DNA from: Lentisphaeria bacterium
GTDB lineage: Bacteria; Verrucomicrobiota; Lentisphaeria; Oligosphaerales; Oligosphaeraceae
DNA length: 6,572 nucleotides
Direction of reading: 5' to 3'
NCBI GenBank assembly: GCA_016287975.1
Contig: JAEEXV010000050.1
Location: 1-6,572 of the forward strand
Part shown: positions 1-6,103 of the stretch, in pieces
Numbering within the stretch: the first letter of the stretch is position 1
Layout: every line of letters begins with the position of its first letter
Position numbers and translations under genes: made by a program
The notes under the pieces: model-generated
The model's database searches: none
What the model was told of the DNA's origin: nothing
What the model saw: only the letters and a program-made list of their open reading frames with translations

Positions 1-485
1 AGGCACGCGCCCGCGGGCGCGGCGCGCCCCTTCGGCGAGACGGTCGCGAACTCCACGCCGCGCCCGCTCACCTTCAGCGGCACCGACTCGTGCAGCGCGA
101 CGGTCTGCTCGCCCGCGTCCTCGACGCCCGCGACGCCGTCGGCGTCGTAGGGGAACCGGAAGAGGATGGCGGGCTGTTCGCCGCCCTTCTTGTCCTCGTA
201 GGCCTGGCCCTGCGCCAGCATCCTGCGCGCGGCCTCGACATGCTTCGCGGACTGCGTCGTCTGGTAGAAGATCGGCTCGTCGTATCCGAGGCCGAGCCAC
301 TCCATCACCTCCAGCAGCGCCTGGATGGCCTCGGGAGTCGAGCGCGCCAGGTCGGTGTCCTCCACCCGCAGCAGGAAAGTCCCCTGCTCATGCCGCGCAT
401 ACAGCCAGTTGAAGATCGCCGCGCGGATATTGCCAATGTGCACCTGCCCCGTCGGCGACGGCGCAAAACGAACTCTCACTCCCAT
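1..485 (-). CDS. gltX: Glutamyl-tRNA synthetase, N-terminal part (cut by window edge)
   Basis: The product charges tRNA with glutamate (class I aminoacyl-tRNA synthetase, cytoplasm). Only the first 161 codons are in the window; the frame stays open to base 1. Residues 5-14 read [10 protein letters not shown], followed by the class I signature HIGN at 16-19 and the GltX block [15 protein letters not shown] at 38-52, all typical of the Rossmann catalytic domain. The start is the ATG at 485-483, preceded by GAGGAG with 7 nt spacing, and it places the FAPSPTG block where the family has it. After about residue 95 the sequence leaves the common pattern: the zinc-binding cysteines found there in E. 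coli GltX are absent ([10 protein letters not shown] instead), as in zinc-free members of the family. It lies 93 nt downstream of recO on the same strand. A glutaminyl-tRNA synthetase or the truncated GluQ enzyme is less likely from the N-terminal motifs, but the missing C-terminal part would settle it. Confidence 0.9.
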   Translation of the reverse strand, partial: MGVRVRFAPSPTGQVHIGNIRAAIFNWLYARHEQGTFLLRVEDTDLARSTPEAIQALLEVMEWLGLGYDEPIFYQTTQSAKHVEAARRMLAQGQAYEDKKGGEQPAILFRFPYDADGVAGVEDAGEQTVALHESVPLKVSGRGVEFATVSPKGRAAPAGAC

Positions 486-492
486 AACGATG

Positions 493-498
493 CTCCTC
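493..498 (-). promoter_or_regulatory. Shine-Dalgarno site of gltX
   Basis: GAGGAG lies 7 nt before the ATG at 485. It fixes the gltX start and shows that this gene has its own strong ribosome entry in the recO-gltX gap. Confidence 0.75.
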
Positions 499-532
499 AA
501 TGGAAAGGGCCATCCCCCAAAACGTCAGACGC

Positions 533-541
533 CTTAATATA
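533..541 (-). promoter_or_regulatory. Possible -10 element upstream of gltX (TATATTAAG)
   Basis: TATATTAAG is an AT-rich island in a GC-rich gap, 47 nt before the gltX ATG. The same 9-mer occurs upstream of gltA (6069-6077). No good -35 hexamer stands 16-18 nt upstream (TCCAGG at best), so the promoter call rests on the -10-like sequence, its position and its recurrence. The rest of the 486-578 gap holds only the ribosome site and a GGGCGCGCCC palindrome. Confidence 0.3.
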
Positions 542-578
542 GCGCAACACCCCGCCATCCTGGACGGGCGCGCCCATT

Positions 579-1193
579 TTACACCGCCGCGCACTCCGCC
601 GCCTGCAGCTGCCGGCGCGTCCACTGCCAGAGGTCCCGCCAGTTGTCGTCGGGGAGGCCCGGGAAGTCGCCGCCCGCCGCCATGCGAAGCAGCAGTTCGC
701 ATTGCGCGCGCTCGGAGGCGGGCCGCCCCTCCAGATTCAGGACGCCCGCCTCCTCCAGATAGACCAGCCCGAGGCCCGTCAGGACGCCCTCCGGAAGCGG
801 GCGGCCGTTCACCAGGCGCACGAGCGCCACCTGCATCGCGCGGTAGAAGCGCGGCATCGCCAGATGCGGCAGGACATTGGCGAGCGCGAAGCCCGACAGC
901 CAGCATGCCGCCTGGAACGCCTCCGGCGACTGCGCCACCCCCGCGTAGTCCGCTGTCACCTCGGCGCGCTGGCTGTAGCAAAGCTCCCCCGACGATCGGC
1001 GATAGGCGACGTTCACCTCCTGGAAGAGGTCGAAGAAACGGTAGCTGCGTCGGCTGATGGTGGACGGCTGCCGCAGGAAGAACGACATCTGCCCCTCGGT
1101 CGGGGAGATGCCGTTGATGATCAGCGCGTGGTCCTGGTAGGGCGTCTTGCGCAGCACCAGCAGTTCCGTCACCTGTTCCGCCGTCTCCGCCAT
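579..1193 (-). CDS. recO: RecO-like DNA repair protein
   Basis: RecO binds single-stranded DNA and, with RecR, helps load RecA during gap repair. The 204-residue product fits this family: an N-terminal beta-rich segment ([20 protein letters not shown], about 8-27) resembles the start of the RecO OB-fold, and an alpha-helical C-terminal part follows (about 90-204) with an [16 protein letters not shown] segment near 141-156. It is somewhat shorter than the roughly 240 residues usual for RecO, and the four-cysteine zinc motif of many RecO proteins is missing. The ATG at 1193 was chosen because it overlaps the upstream stop in TGATG and follows GGAGGAG; the open frame runs further upstream but that part copies another gene's frame. 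Stop is TAA at 581-579. The call rests on overall pattern rather than a diagnostic motif, so a divergent or unrelated small protein remains possible. Confidence 0.6.
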   Translation of the reverse strand: MAETAEQVTELLVLRKTPYQDHALIINGISPTEGQMSFFLRQPSTISRRSYRFFDLFQEVNVAYRRSSGELCYSQRAEVTADYAGVAQSPEAFQAACWLSGFALANVLPHLAMPRFYRAMQVALVRLVNGRPLPEGVLTGLGLVYLEEAGVLNLEGRPASERAQCELLLRMAAGGDFPGLPDDNWRDLWQWTRRQLQAAECAAV

Positions 1194-2455
1194 CACTCCT
1201 CCGGGAAGCCCGCCGCGCGCCCCACGATCCCCCACAACTCCGCGCTGTGGCGCAGAACCGCCTCCCACAGCGCGTTGCGCTCGTAGTCCACGCCGCCGTC
1301 GCGCTTCTCCACGCGGTCCAGCAGTTCCTCCACCTGCCGCTGGCGCTGCTGCGCCGCCGCGAAGCCCGTCTTGGCGGCGGCGAGGCGGCGGCGGAACTCG
1401 CCCGCCTTCCCCGCCTGGATCGCCCCCAGGGCCGCCATGTAGTCGTCGAGCGCGGTCGCCAGCAACGGCGGCGAGGTGCGCTTCAGATACAGCAGGCGGT
1501 TCATCAGGGTCGTGAGCGCCCGATTGTCGAGCTTGTAGGATTCCAGGAGTTCAGGGAGCTGTTCCATCGGGATCAGGCGCACCCCCATCGACGAGTCCGC
1601 GTCGAGCACGGGGATCGCGGAGAGTTCCTTGAGTTCCTCGGCGATGGTCTCGGCGTCGTTTCGGAAGCGCCCGCTGCTGGCGCGCTCGCGGGCCTGGCGT
1701 TCATACCACTGCTGCATCGTCTCGCCCTCGCGGAAGGCCCCCTCCCCCAGCGCCTCCTGGAGGGCATCCATGCAGCGGTTCCCGTCCACCAGTTCCAGCC
1801 CCCACCACGTCGTCAGCAGTCCAGGCAGATTCCGAGTCGCGTTCTCCAGGCAGTTCAGCAGCAGGTCGCAGTGCACCAGATACAGGCGGAAGAGCACTGG
1901 CGAGGTGGTCGCCACGGGATGCTCGACGAGCCGCTCGACCCTCGGATACACCCCCGCCGCGAACTGCCGACGGGGCACCCGGAAGTCAGGGAGGTAGATG
2001 CCGCGCGCGCCCTTGCCCGCATAGAGCATCCGCTGCGTCAGCGCCACCGCCAGGAACTCCATCGCGGGCGTCGGGCGCATCCGACGGCGCTTCAGGAGAA
2101 ACGCGGCGCGGCGCGCGACCAGCCCGCGGAACAGCCGCAGGGTCAGTTCGTCGATGCTCCCCGTCCCGTCCACGACAATGCGGTCCAGCCGTTCATCGCC
2201 AGGCTGGACGGGGCGATGCAGCACGAATACCTCCAGCCGCACGGGCGGCGGCAAGGGGGTCTTGAGGAGCCCGTCCACCTCGCGCGAACACAGCTGGAAC
2301 AGCGTCGTCACATTCCACAGTTCCGTGGACGTGGGCGCATGGATGGCGGCGTTTTCGGCCCCCAGGACCTGCCGTGCCTCGCCCTCAGGCTCGGCGCCGT
2401 GCGCCAGCAGCAGGAGCATCCCCCCCAACAGGATGGCCAGGCGCCATCGGCTCAT
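1193..2455 (-). CDS. Exported protein of unknown function, possible inactive peptidase-like fold
   Basis: I do not recognise a named family for this 420-residue protein. Residues 1-20 look like a Sec signal peptide: MSRWR, a hydrophobic run [12 protein letters not shown], then a small-residue site around AHG-AEP. The mature part is soluble-looking and mostly helical; an Ala/Arg/Gln/Glu-rich stretch at about 350-385 could be a coiled coil. Residues 102-106 read DELTL where gluzincin-type peptidases have HELTH, and a proline plus EFLAVAL follow at 130-139 where those enzymes have a P-x-W-L-x-E-G-x-A block. This may be a degenerate peptidase-MA-like domain without zinc ligands; that comparison is by eye and weak. 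The ATG at 2455 was chosen because it begins the signal peptide and overlaps the purE stop as ATGA; the longer open frame upstream is the purE region out of frame. There is no good ribosome site, so translation probably depends on coupling to purE. Confidence 0.75.
   Translation of the reverse strand: MSRWRLAILLGGMLLLLAHGAEPEGEARQVLGAENAAIHAPTSTELWNVTTLFQLCSREVDGLLKTPLPPPVRLEVFVLHRPVQPGDERLDRIVVDGTGSIDELTLRLFRGLVARRAAFLLKRRRMRPTPAMEFLAVALTQRMLYAGKGARGIYLPDFRVPRRQFAAGVYPRVERLVEHPVATTSPVLFRLYLVHCDLLLNCLENATRNLPGLLTTWWGLELVDGNRCMDALQEALGEGAFREGETMQQWYERQARERASSGRFRNDAETIAEELKELSAIPVLDADSSMGVRLIPMEQLPELLESYKLDNRALTTLMNRLLYLKRTSPPLLATALDDYMAALGAIQAGKAGEFRRRLAAAKTGFAAAQQRQRQVEELLDRVEKRDGGVDYERNALWEAVLRHSAELWGIVGRAAGFPEE
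1196..1202 (-). promoter_or_regulatory. Shine-Dalgarno site of recO
   Basis: GGAGGAG sits inside the last codons of the upstream gene, with only 2 nt between the site and the ATG (4 nt if the core is taken as GGAGG). Together with the TGATG stop/start overlap this suggests translational coupling to the exported-protein gene. Confidence 0.6.
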
Positions 2456-2943
2456 GCGTTCAGCTTCGCGTCCGCCGCCAGCACCTTCTCGCGGCGCGCC
2501 TTGCGCTCCGCCGCGAGTTTCTCGCGCAGCGCTGCGTCGCCGACGGCGAGGATCTCCGCCGCCAGGAGCCCCGCGTTGGTCGCGCCGCCGGAGCCGACGC
2601 CGACCGTCGCCACGGGGATGCCGCCAGGCATCTGCACCGTCGAGAGCAGCGCGTCGAGGCCGTTGAAGGAGCCGCCCTCCACGGGAATCCCGATCACGGG
2701 CAGCAGCGTGTGCGCGGCCACCGCGCCCGCCAGGTGCGCGGCCCCGCCCGCCGCCGCGATCAGCACGCCGTAGCCGTTCGCCGCCGCCTGTTCCGCGAAG
2801 TCGCAGACGATCTCCGGCGTGCGGTGCGCCGACATCACCCGCACCGTCGTCTCGACGCCCAGCCCGCGCAGGGTGTCGATGCACTTCTGGATCTTCGGCA
2901 GGTCCGAATCGCTGCCCATCAAAACCGCGGCTTTCAATGCCAT
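2452..2943 (-). CDS. purE: PurE, N5-carboxyaminoimidazole ribonucleotide mutase
   Basis: PurE converts N5-CAIR to CAIR in de novo purine synthesis, usually after PurK. The 163-residue length is normal for the bacterial enzyme. Motifs seen are GSDSD at 10-14, MSAHRTPE at 37-44 with the catalytic histidine, GGAAHLAG at 66-73, and [12 protein letters not shown] followed by [13 protein letters not shown] near the C-terminus. The presence of SAHRTP and the short length point to the class I mutase rather than the animal-type carboxylase, though the classes are not certain from motifs alone. The ATG at 2943 follows AAAGGAG with 9 nt spacing. No purK is in the window. It lies 35 nt after the radical SAM gene and overlaps the next gene by 4 nt. 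Confidence 0.95.
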   Translation of the reverse strand: MALKAAVLMGSDSDLPKIQKCIDTLRGLGVETTVRVMSAHRTPEIVCDFAEQAAANGYGVLIAAAGGAAHLAGAVAAHTLLPVIGIPVEGGSFNGLDALLSTVQMPGGIPVATVGVGSGGATNAGLLAAEILAVGDAALREKLAAERKARREKVLAADAKLNA

Positions 2944-2952
2944 GGATGCATT

Positions 2953-2959
2953 CTCCTTT
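2953..2959 (-). promoter_or_regulatory. Shine-Dalgarno site of purE
   Basis: AAAGGAG lies 9 nt before the purE ATG, inside the only sizeable gap (35 nt) between the genes from gltA to recO. Confidence 0.7.
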
Positions 2960-2978
2960 GCTTGTCAATCAGGGTGGT

Positions 2979-3920
2979 TCATTTGTGCGCGGCGTTCCCC
3001 GCGAAGGGTGCCTGGCGCTGGCGGAAATCGGGGACGAAGCCCGGGTCGCCGCAGTCGGGCTGAATGAAGACGCGGCGGAAGCCCAGTTCCTGCACATGCG
3101 CGACGACGCGGGCGTACTCCTCGTCCGTCACCATGCGGTCGAAGCGCTTGCGGCGCAGGCATTCGGGCATCGGGCGGAACTGGCGCATCACGGACAGCGG
3201 CAGCCCGTCGCCGAAGTCCGCGTGGAGCTGGTCCAGCACCGCGAGGCTGTTTTCGATTTCGCCAGGCAGCACCAGATGGCGCACCAGCACGCCATGGGTG
3301 GCGGGCATCACGCCCTCCGCGTCGAAGGGCCGCAGGAAGCCCAGGCGCTCCACCAGGAAGCGGATGCCGTCGCGCGCCAGCGACGGATAACGGGCGTCCC
3401 CCATGCACTCCCGCGCGAGTTCCGGCGAGGCGTACTTGAAGTCCGGCAGGAAGATGTCGAGGCATTCGGCCTGCTCCTGGAGGCGTTCCGTCAGGAAATA
3501 CCCCGAACTGTTCCAGATCCACGGCAGGGCGCAGCCCGCCGCGCGGACGCGCCGCACCAGTTCGCGGATGTGCGGCCAGAAGTGCTCTGGCGTCACCAGG
3601 TTCAGGTTGCGGACGCCCTGCCCCGCCAGCGCCAGCACCCGCGCCGACGCCTCCTCCAGCGTGAGTTCGTCCCCCAGGTGTTCGCTGGAAAGCTGGTAGT
3701 TCTGGCAGAAGAAGCAGCCGCAGCCGCAGCCCGTGAAGAAGATCGTCCCCGAGCCGTCCCGCCCGACCAGCGGCGGCTCCTCGCCCCAGTGCGCGCCGAT
3801 GGAGGCGATGCGCAGCGCCGCCGTCTCGCCGCAGCGCCCGCGCCGCCCCGCCAGGCGGTCGACGCTGCAGCGTCGGGGGCAGAGTTCGCAGCGCTGGTAT
3901 TCCTGGAAGGGCGTCTCCAT
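2979..3920 (-). CDS. Radical SAM protein, PflX/COG1313 type
   Basis: This 313-residue protein belongs to the radical SAM superfamily, in the group related to pyruvate formate-lyase activating enzymes (PflX, COG1313); its substrate is unknown. The cluster motif C-x3-C-x2-C is at C65, C69 and C72, in the context FFTGCGCGCFFCQNYQLS, with an extra cysteine at 67. An N-terminal set CELCPRRC plus GRCG (C11, C14, C18, C30) is typical of this group and could hold a second metal site. Further conserved-looking blocks are NLNLVTPEHFWPHI (105-118), WNSSGY (136-141), DIFLPDFKY (155-163) and LVRHLVLPG (212-220). The ATG at 3920 overlaps the hisA stop as TGATG and follows AAGGAG with 8 nt spacing. No glycyl-radical enzyme gene is nearby, so a role as activase has no support from the context. 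Confidence 0.88.
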   Translation of the reverse strand: METPFQEYQRCELCPRRCSVDRLAGRRGRCGETAALRIASIGAHWGEEPPLVGRDGSGTIFFTGCGCGCFFCQNYQLSSEHLGDELTLEEASARVLALAGQGVRNLNLVTPEHFWPHIRELVRRVRAAGCALPWIWNSSGYFLTERLQEQAECLDIFLPDFKYASPELARECMGDARYPSLARDGIRFLVERLGFLRPFDAEGVMPATHGVLVRHLVLPGEIENSLAVLDQLHADFGDGLPLSVMRQFRPMPECLRRKRFDRMVTDEEYARVVAHVQELGFRRVFIQPDCGDPGFVPDFRQRQAPFAGNAAHK

Positions 3921-4675
3921 CAGCGGTACTCCTTCAGGTCGGCGTAGCGGAGCGCCGTCCCCCCGAACAAATCCAGCGCGCTGCCCACGGTGAAGTCGAT
4001 GCGCCCGCCGCCGACGCGGCCGATGGCCTCGATGTCCGCCAGCGAATGGATGCCGCCCGCGTAGGTCACGGGCACCTGGCACCACTCCGACAGCCGTGAC
4101 ACCAGCGCCGCGTCGATGCCGGACTGGCGCCCCTCCACCTCCACCGCGTGGATCAGGAACTCGCAGCAGTGCTCCTCCAGCATCGCGAAGGCCTCCCGCG
4201 ACAGCGCCAGCTTCGTCAGCCGCTGCCAGCGGTCGCACGCCACCGCATAGCCGCCCGCGCCGTCTGGACGGCACGACAAGTCCAGCACCAGCCGCTCCCG
4301 AGGCACCGCCCGCGACAGCGCCGTGAGCCGCGACGGCGAGAACTCCCCGTCCTCGAAGAGATACGAGGTCACGATCACCTGCGCCGCCCCCGCCGACAGC
4401 CACTCCGCCGCATTCCCAGGCGTCACCCCGCCGCCCAGCTGCAGGTTCCCTGGCGAGACCGCCAGCGCCTCGCGCGCAGCCTCGTCGTTGCCCGGCCCCA
4501 GCTTAATCACGTGGCCGCCAGCCAGCCCGTCCCGCGCATACAGCCCCGCATAGTAGGACGGCGGCTGCTCCGCGACGAAGTTCGTCGCGGGCGCATTCGC
4601 CGTATCCGAGAGCGTCGCCCCCACGATCTGCTTCACCCGCCCCTGATGCAAGTCGATGCACGGACGAAAGCGCAT
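3920..4675 (-). CDS. hisA: HisA, phosphoribosyl isomerase, eukaryotic-type
   Basis: HisA isomerises ProFAR to PRFAR, an Amadori rearrangement in histidine synthesis. The 251-residue product is a (beta/alpha)8 barrel with FRPCIDLHQGRVKQIVG at 3-19, including the catalytic-type Asp8. It also has GGHVIKLG (53-60), LQLGGGV (78-84), VIVTSYLF (100-107), LVLDLSCR (129-136) with the second catalytic-type Asp at 132, PVTYAGGI (202-209) and FTVGSALDLFGG (228-239). These blocks match the plant/fungal HIS6/HISN3 pattern much better than ordinary bacterial HisA: FRPCIDxHxGxVKQIVG, HVIxLG, VIVTSYxF, LDLSCR, DRWQ and VTVGSALDxFGG are all recalled from the Arabidopsis-type enzyme. The start is the ATG at 4675, 5 nt after the gltA stop; AGGAGGG over the gltA stop region gives a ribosome site. 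No other his gene is in the window. Confidence 0.92.
   Translation of the reverse strand: MRFRPCIDLHQGRVKQIVGATLSDTANAPATNFVAEQPPSYYAGLYARDGLAGGHVIKLGPGNDEAAREALAVSPGNLQLGGGVTPGNAAEWLSAGAAQVIVTSYLFEDGEFSPSRLTALSRAVPRERLVLDLSCRPDGAGGYAVACDRWQRLTKLALSREAFAMLEEHCCEFLIHAVEVEGRQSGIDAALVSRLSEWCQVPVTYAGGIHSLADIEAIGRVGGGRIDFTVGSALDLFGGTALRYADLKEYR
3929..3934 (-). promoter_or_regulatory. Shine-Dalgarno site of the radical SAM gene
   Basis: AAGGAG lies 8 nt before the ATG at 3920, within the final codons of hisA, and supports this start over the longer upstream frame. Confidence 0.7.
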
Positions 4676-4680
4676 GGCCG

Positions 4681-5988
4681 CTATCCCTCCTGCGGGCGCC
4701 CCGCGTCCGCCATGCTGCGGCGCACTGGCCCGACGTAGATCTGGCGCGGGCGCACGATCTTGCTTTCGCTGTTGTCGCGCTGCTCCAGCCACTGCGCGAT
4801 CCATCCTGGGAGGCGGCCGATGGCGAACATCACGGTGAACATGTTGGTGGGGATGCCCATGGCGCGGTAGGTGAGCCCCGTGTAGAAGTCCACGTTGGGG
4901 TAGAGGTGGCGCTCCTGGAAATAGGGGTCGGCGAGCGCCGCCGCCTCCAGTTCCTGCGCCAGATCCAGCAGCGGGTCGTCCGCGTTCATGTGCTCGATCA
5001 CCGTCTTGCAGATCTTCTTCGCCACGCGGGCGCGGGGGTCGTAGGTCTTGTAGACCCGATGCCCGAAGCCGAACAACTTGAAGGGATCCGACTTGTCCTT
5101 CGCCTTCTCGATCAGCACGTGCACTGGCTCGCCGTTCCGCAGCAGCCGTTCCAGCATCTCGATGACCATCTGGTTCGCGCCGCCGTGCAGCGGCCCCCAC
5201 AGCGCGCACACCCCCGCCGAGATCGACGCATACAGGTTCGCCTGCGAGGAGCCCACCGCCTTCACCACCGAGGTCGAGCAGTTCTGCTCGTGGTCCGCGT
5301 GCAGGATCAGCAGCTGGTTCAGCGCGCGCGTGATCACGGGATCCGGCGAATAGCCGTTCACAGGCGTGTGGAACATCATGTTCAGGAAGTTCTCGCAGTA
5401 GCGCAGGTCCGAGCGCGGATAGACGATCGGCTGCCCCATGTTCTTCTTGTAGGAGAAGGCCGCGATCGTGCGCAGTTTCGACAGCAGCCGCGCCACCGTG
5501 ATGTCGATCGCCTCCCCAGGGTTGCTCTCCAGTTCAGGATAGAAGGTCGAGAGCGACACCACCATCGCCGACAGGATCGCCATCGGGTGCGCGTGGTCGG
5601 GATACAGCGAGAAGAAGTTCCGCATGTTCTCGTGCAGCAGCGAGTGCAGGTTCATCAGTTTGCTGAAGGCGTTGTACTCCGTCGGCGTCGGCAGGAAGCC
5701 GTGCACCAGGAGATAGGCCACCTCCAGGAACGAGCAGTGCTCCGCCAGTTCCTCGATGTCGTAGCCGCGGTAGCGCAGGATCCCGCGCTCCCCGTCCACG
5801 AAACTGATGTTGCTCTCGCAGCACGCTGTGTTCACCAGGAACGGATCGTAGGTGATCATCCCGGTCTGCCTGCGCAGCTGGCGCATGTCGAGGGCGTGCT
5901 CGCCCTCGGAACCCTCCAGAATGGGCAGTTCCAGTTCTTTGCCGTCATACGACAGCTTCGCCCGGCCGGTCTCTTTGGCGAAGGACAT
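4681..5988 (-). CDS. gltA: Citrate synthase, type II (hexameric-type)
   Basis: The enzyme condenses acetyl-CoA with oxaloacetate to citrate, the entry step of the TCA cycle. The 435 residues align along their whole length with the E. coli GltA type (427 residues). Active-site blocks are ILHADHEQN with His233, LWGPLHGGANQ with catalytic His268, GFGHRVYKTYDPRA with His310, and LYPNVDFYTG with catalytic Asp367. The N-terminal beta-rich domain of type II enzymes is present (about 1-50), as is YDPFLVNTACCES. Residues matching part of the E. coli NADH site are kept (Tyr150, Arg167, Lys171), but the position of the E. coli reactive cysteine (Cys206) is Val210. The ATG at 5988 was chosen by alignment; its ribosome site is poor (GAGAAAGAG). 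It is the first gene after the repeat array and probably heads the operon. Confidence 0.97.
   Translation of the reverse strand: MSFAKETGRAKLSYDGKELELPILEGSEGEHALDMRQLRRQTGMITYDPFLVNTACCESNISFVDGERGILRYRGYDIEELAEHCSFLEVAYLLVHGFLPTPTEYNAFSKLMNLHSLLHENMRNFFSLYPDHAHPMAILSAMVVSLSTFYPELESNPGEAIDITVARLLSKLRTIAAFSYKKNMGQPIVYPRSDLRYCENFLNMMFHTPVNGYSPDPVITRALNQLLILHADHEQNCSTSVVKAVGSSQANLYASISAGVCALWGPLHGGANQMVIEMLERLLRNGEPVHVLIEKAKDKSDPFKLFGFGHRVYKTYDPRARVAKKICKTVIEHMNADDPLLDLAQELEAAALADPYFQERHLYPNVDFYTGLTYRAMGIPTNMFTVMFAIGRLPGWIAQWLEQRDNSESKIVRPRQIYVGPVRRSMADAGRPQEG
4685..4691 (-). promoter_or_regulatory. Shine-Dalgarno site of hisA, within the end of gltA
   Basis: AGGAGGG lies 9 nt before the hisA ATG, encoded by the final Gln-Glu-Gly codons of citrate synthase, so the two genes are physically interlocked. 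Confidence 0.65.
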
Positions 5989-6068
5989 ATCTCTTTCTCT
6001 CGCTACATGATTTGAAACAATGTGCCGCAGGCCCCGAAACCTTTCCAGGACACCTCGGCGGATGCGCG

Positions 6069-6077
6069 CTTAATATA
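6069..6077 (-). promoter_or_regulatory. Possible -10 element upstream of gltA (TATATTAAG)
   Basis: TATATTAAG stands 80 nt before the gltA start, in the 115-bp stretch (5989-6103) between the gene and the array. It repeats the 9-mer found before gltX. A TTGGCA lies upstream but only 10 nt away, too close for a standard sigma-70 -35 box. The remainder of 5989-6103 shows no gene or clear structure. Confidence 0.3.
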
Positions 6078-6089
6078 ATCCGTGCAATG

Positions 6090-6103
6090 CCAAGCGGCGG
6101 CGT
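6090..6103. repeat. Degenerate edge of the heptamer array
   Basis: CCAAGCG followed by GCGGCGT precede the first perfect word and are spaced in the same 7-bp register. They look like two decayed units marking the gltA-side boundary of the array, though 14 bp is too short to be sure. Confidence 0.35.

Noticed and set aside
566..575. GGGCGCGCCC palindrome in the recO-gltX gap as a terminator
   Set aside because: The palindrome has no usable loop and no T tract after it on the minus strand.
2456..2968. Extension of the exported-protein frame upstream to 2968 (591 residues)
   Set aside because: The added part is the purE region read out of frame (Arg/Gly-rich, no domain), while the inner ATG at 2455 begins a proper signal peptide.
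2963..2968. TTGACA before purE as a -35 box
   Set aside because: No -10 hexamer lies 16-18 nt downstream; that position falls on the purE start codon.
3921..4403. Longer radical SAM frame starting at 4403
   Set aside because: The extra residues are hisA in another frame; the ATG at 3920 has a good ribosome site and matches the family N-terminus CELCPRRC.
4676..5209. Longer hisA frame starting at 5209 (429 residues)
   Set aside because: The added part is gltA read out of frame; the barrel starts at MRFRPCIDLH.
90..6015. Many long plus-strand reading frames, e.g. 1247-2773, 2937-3947 and 4906-6015
   Set aside because: They are antisense shadows of the minus-strand genes, rich in Arg, Pro, His and Gln as expected for GC-rich DNA, with no recognisable domains.
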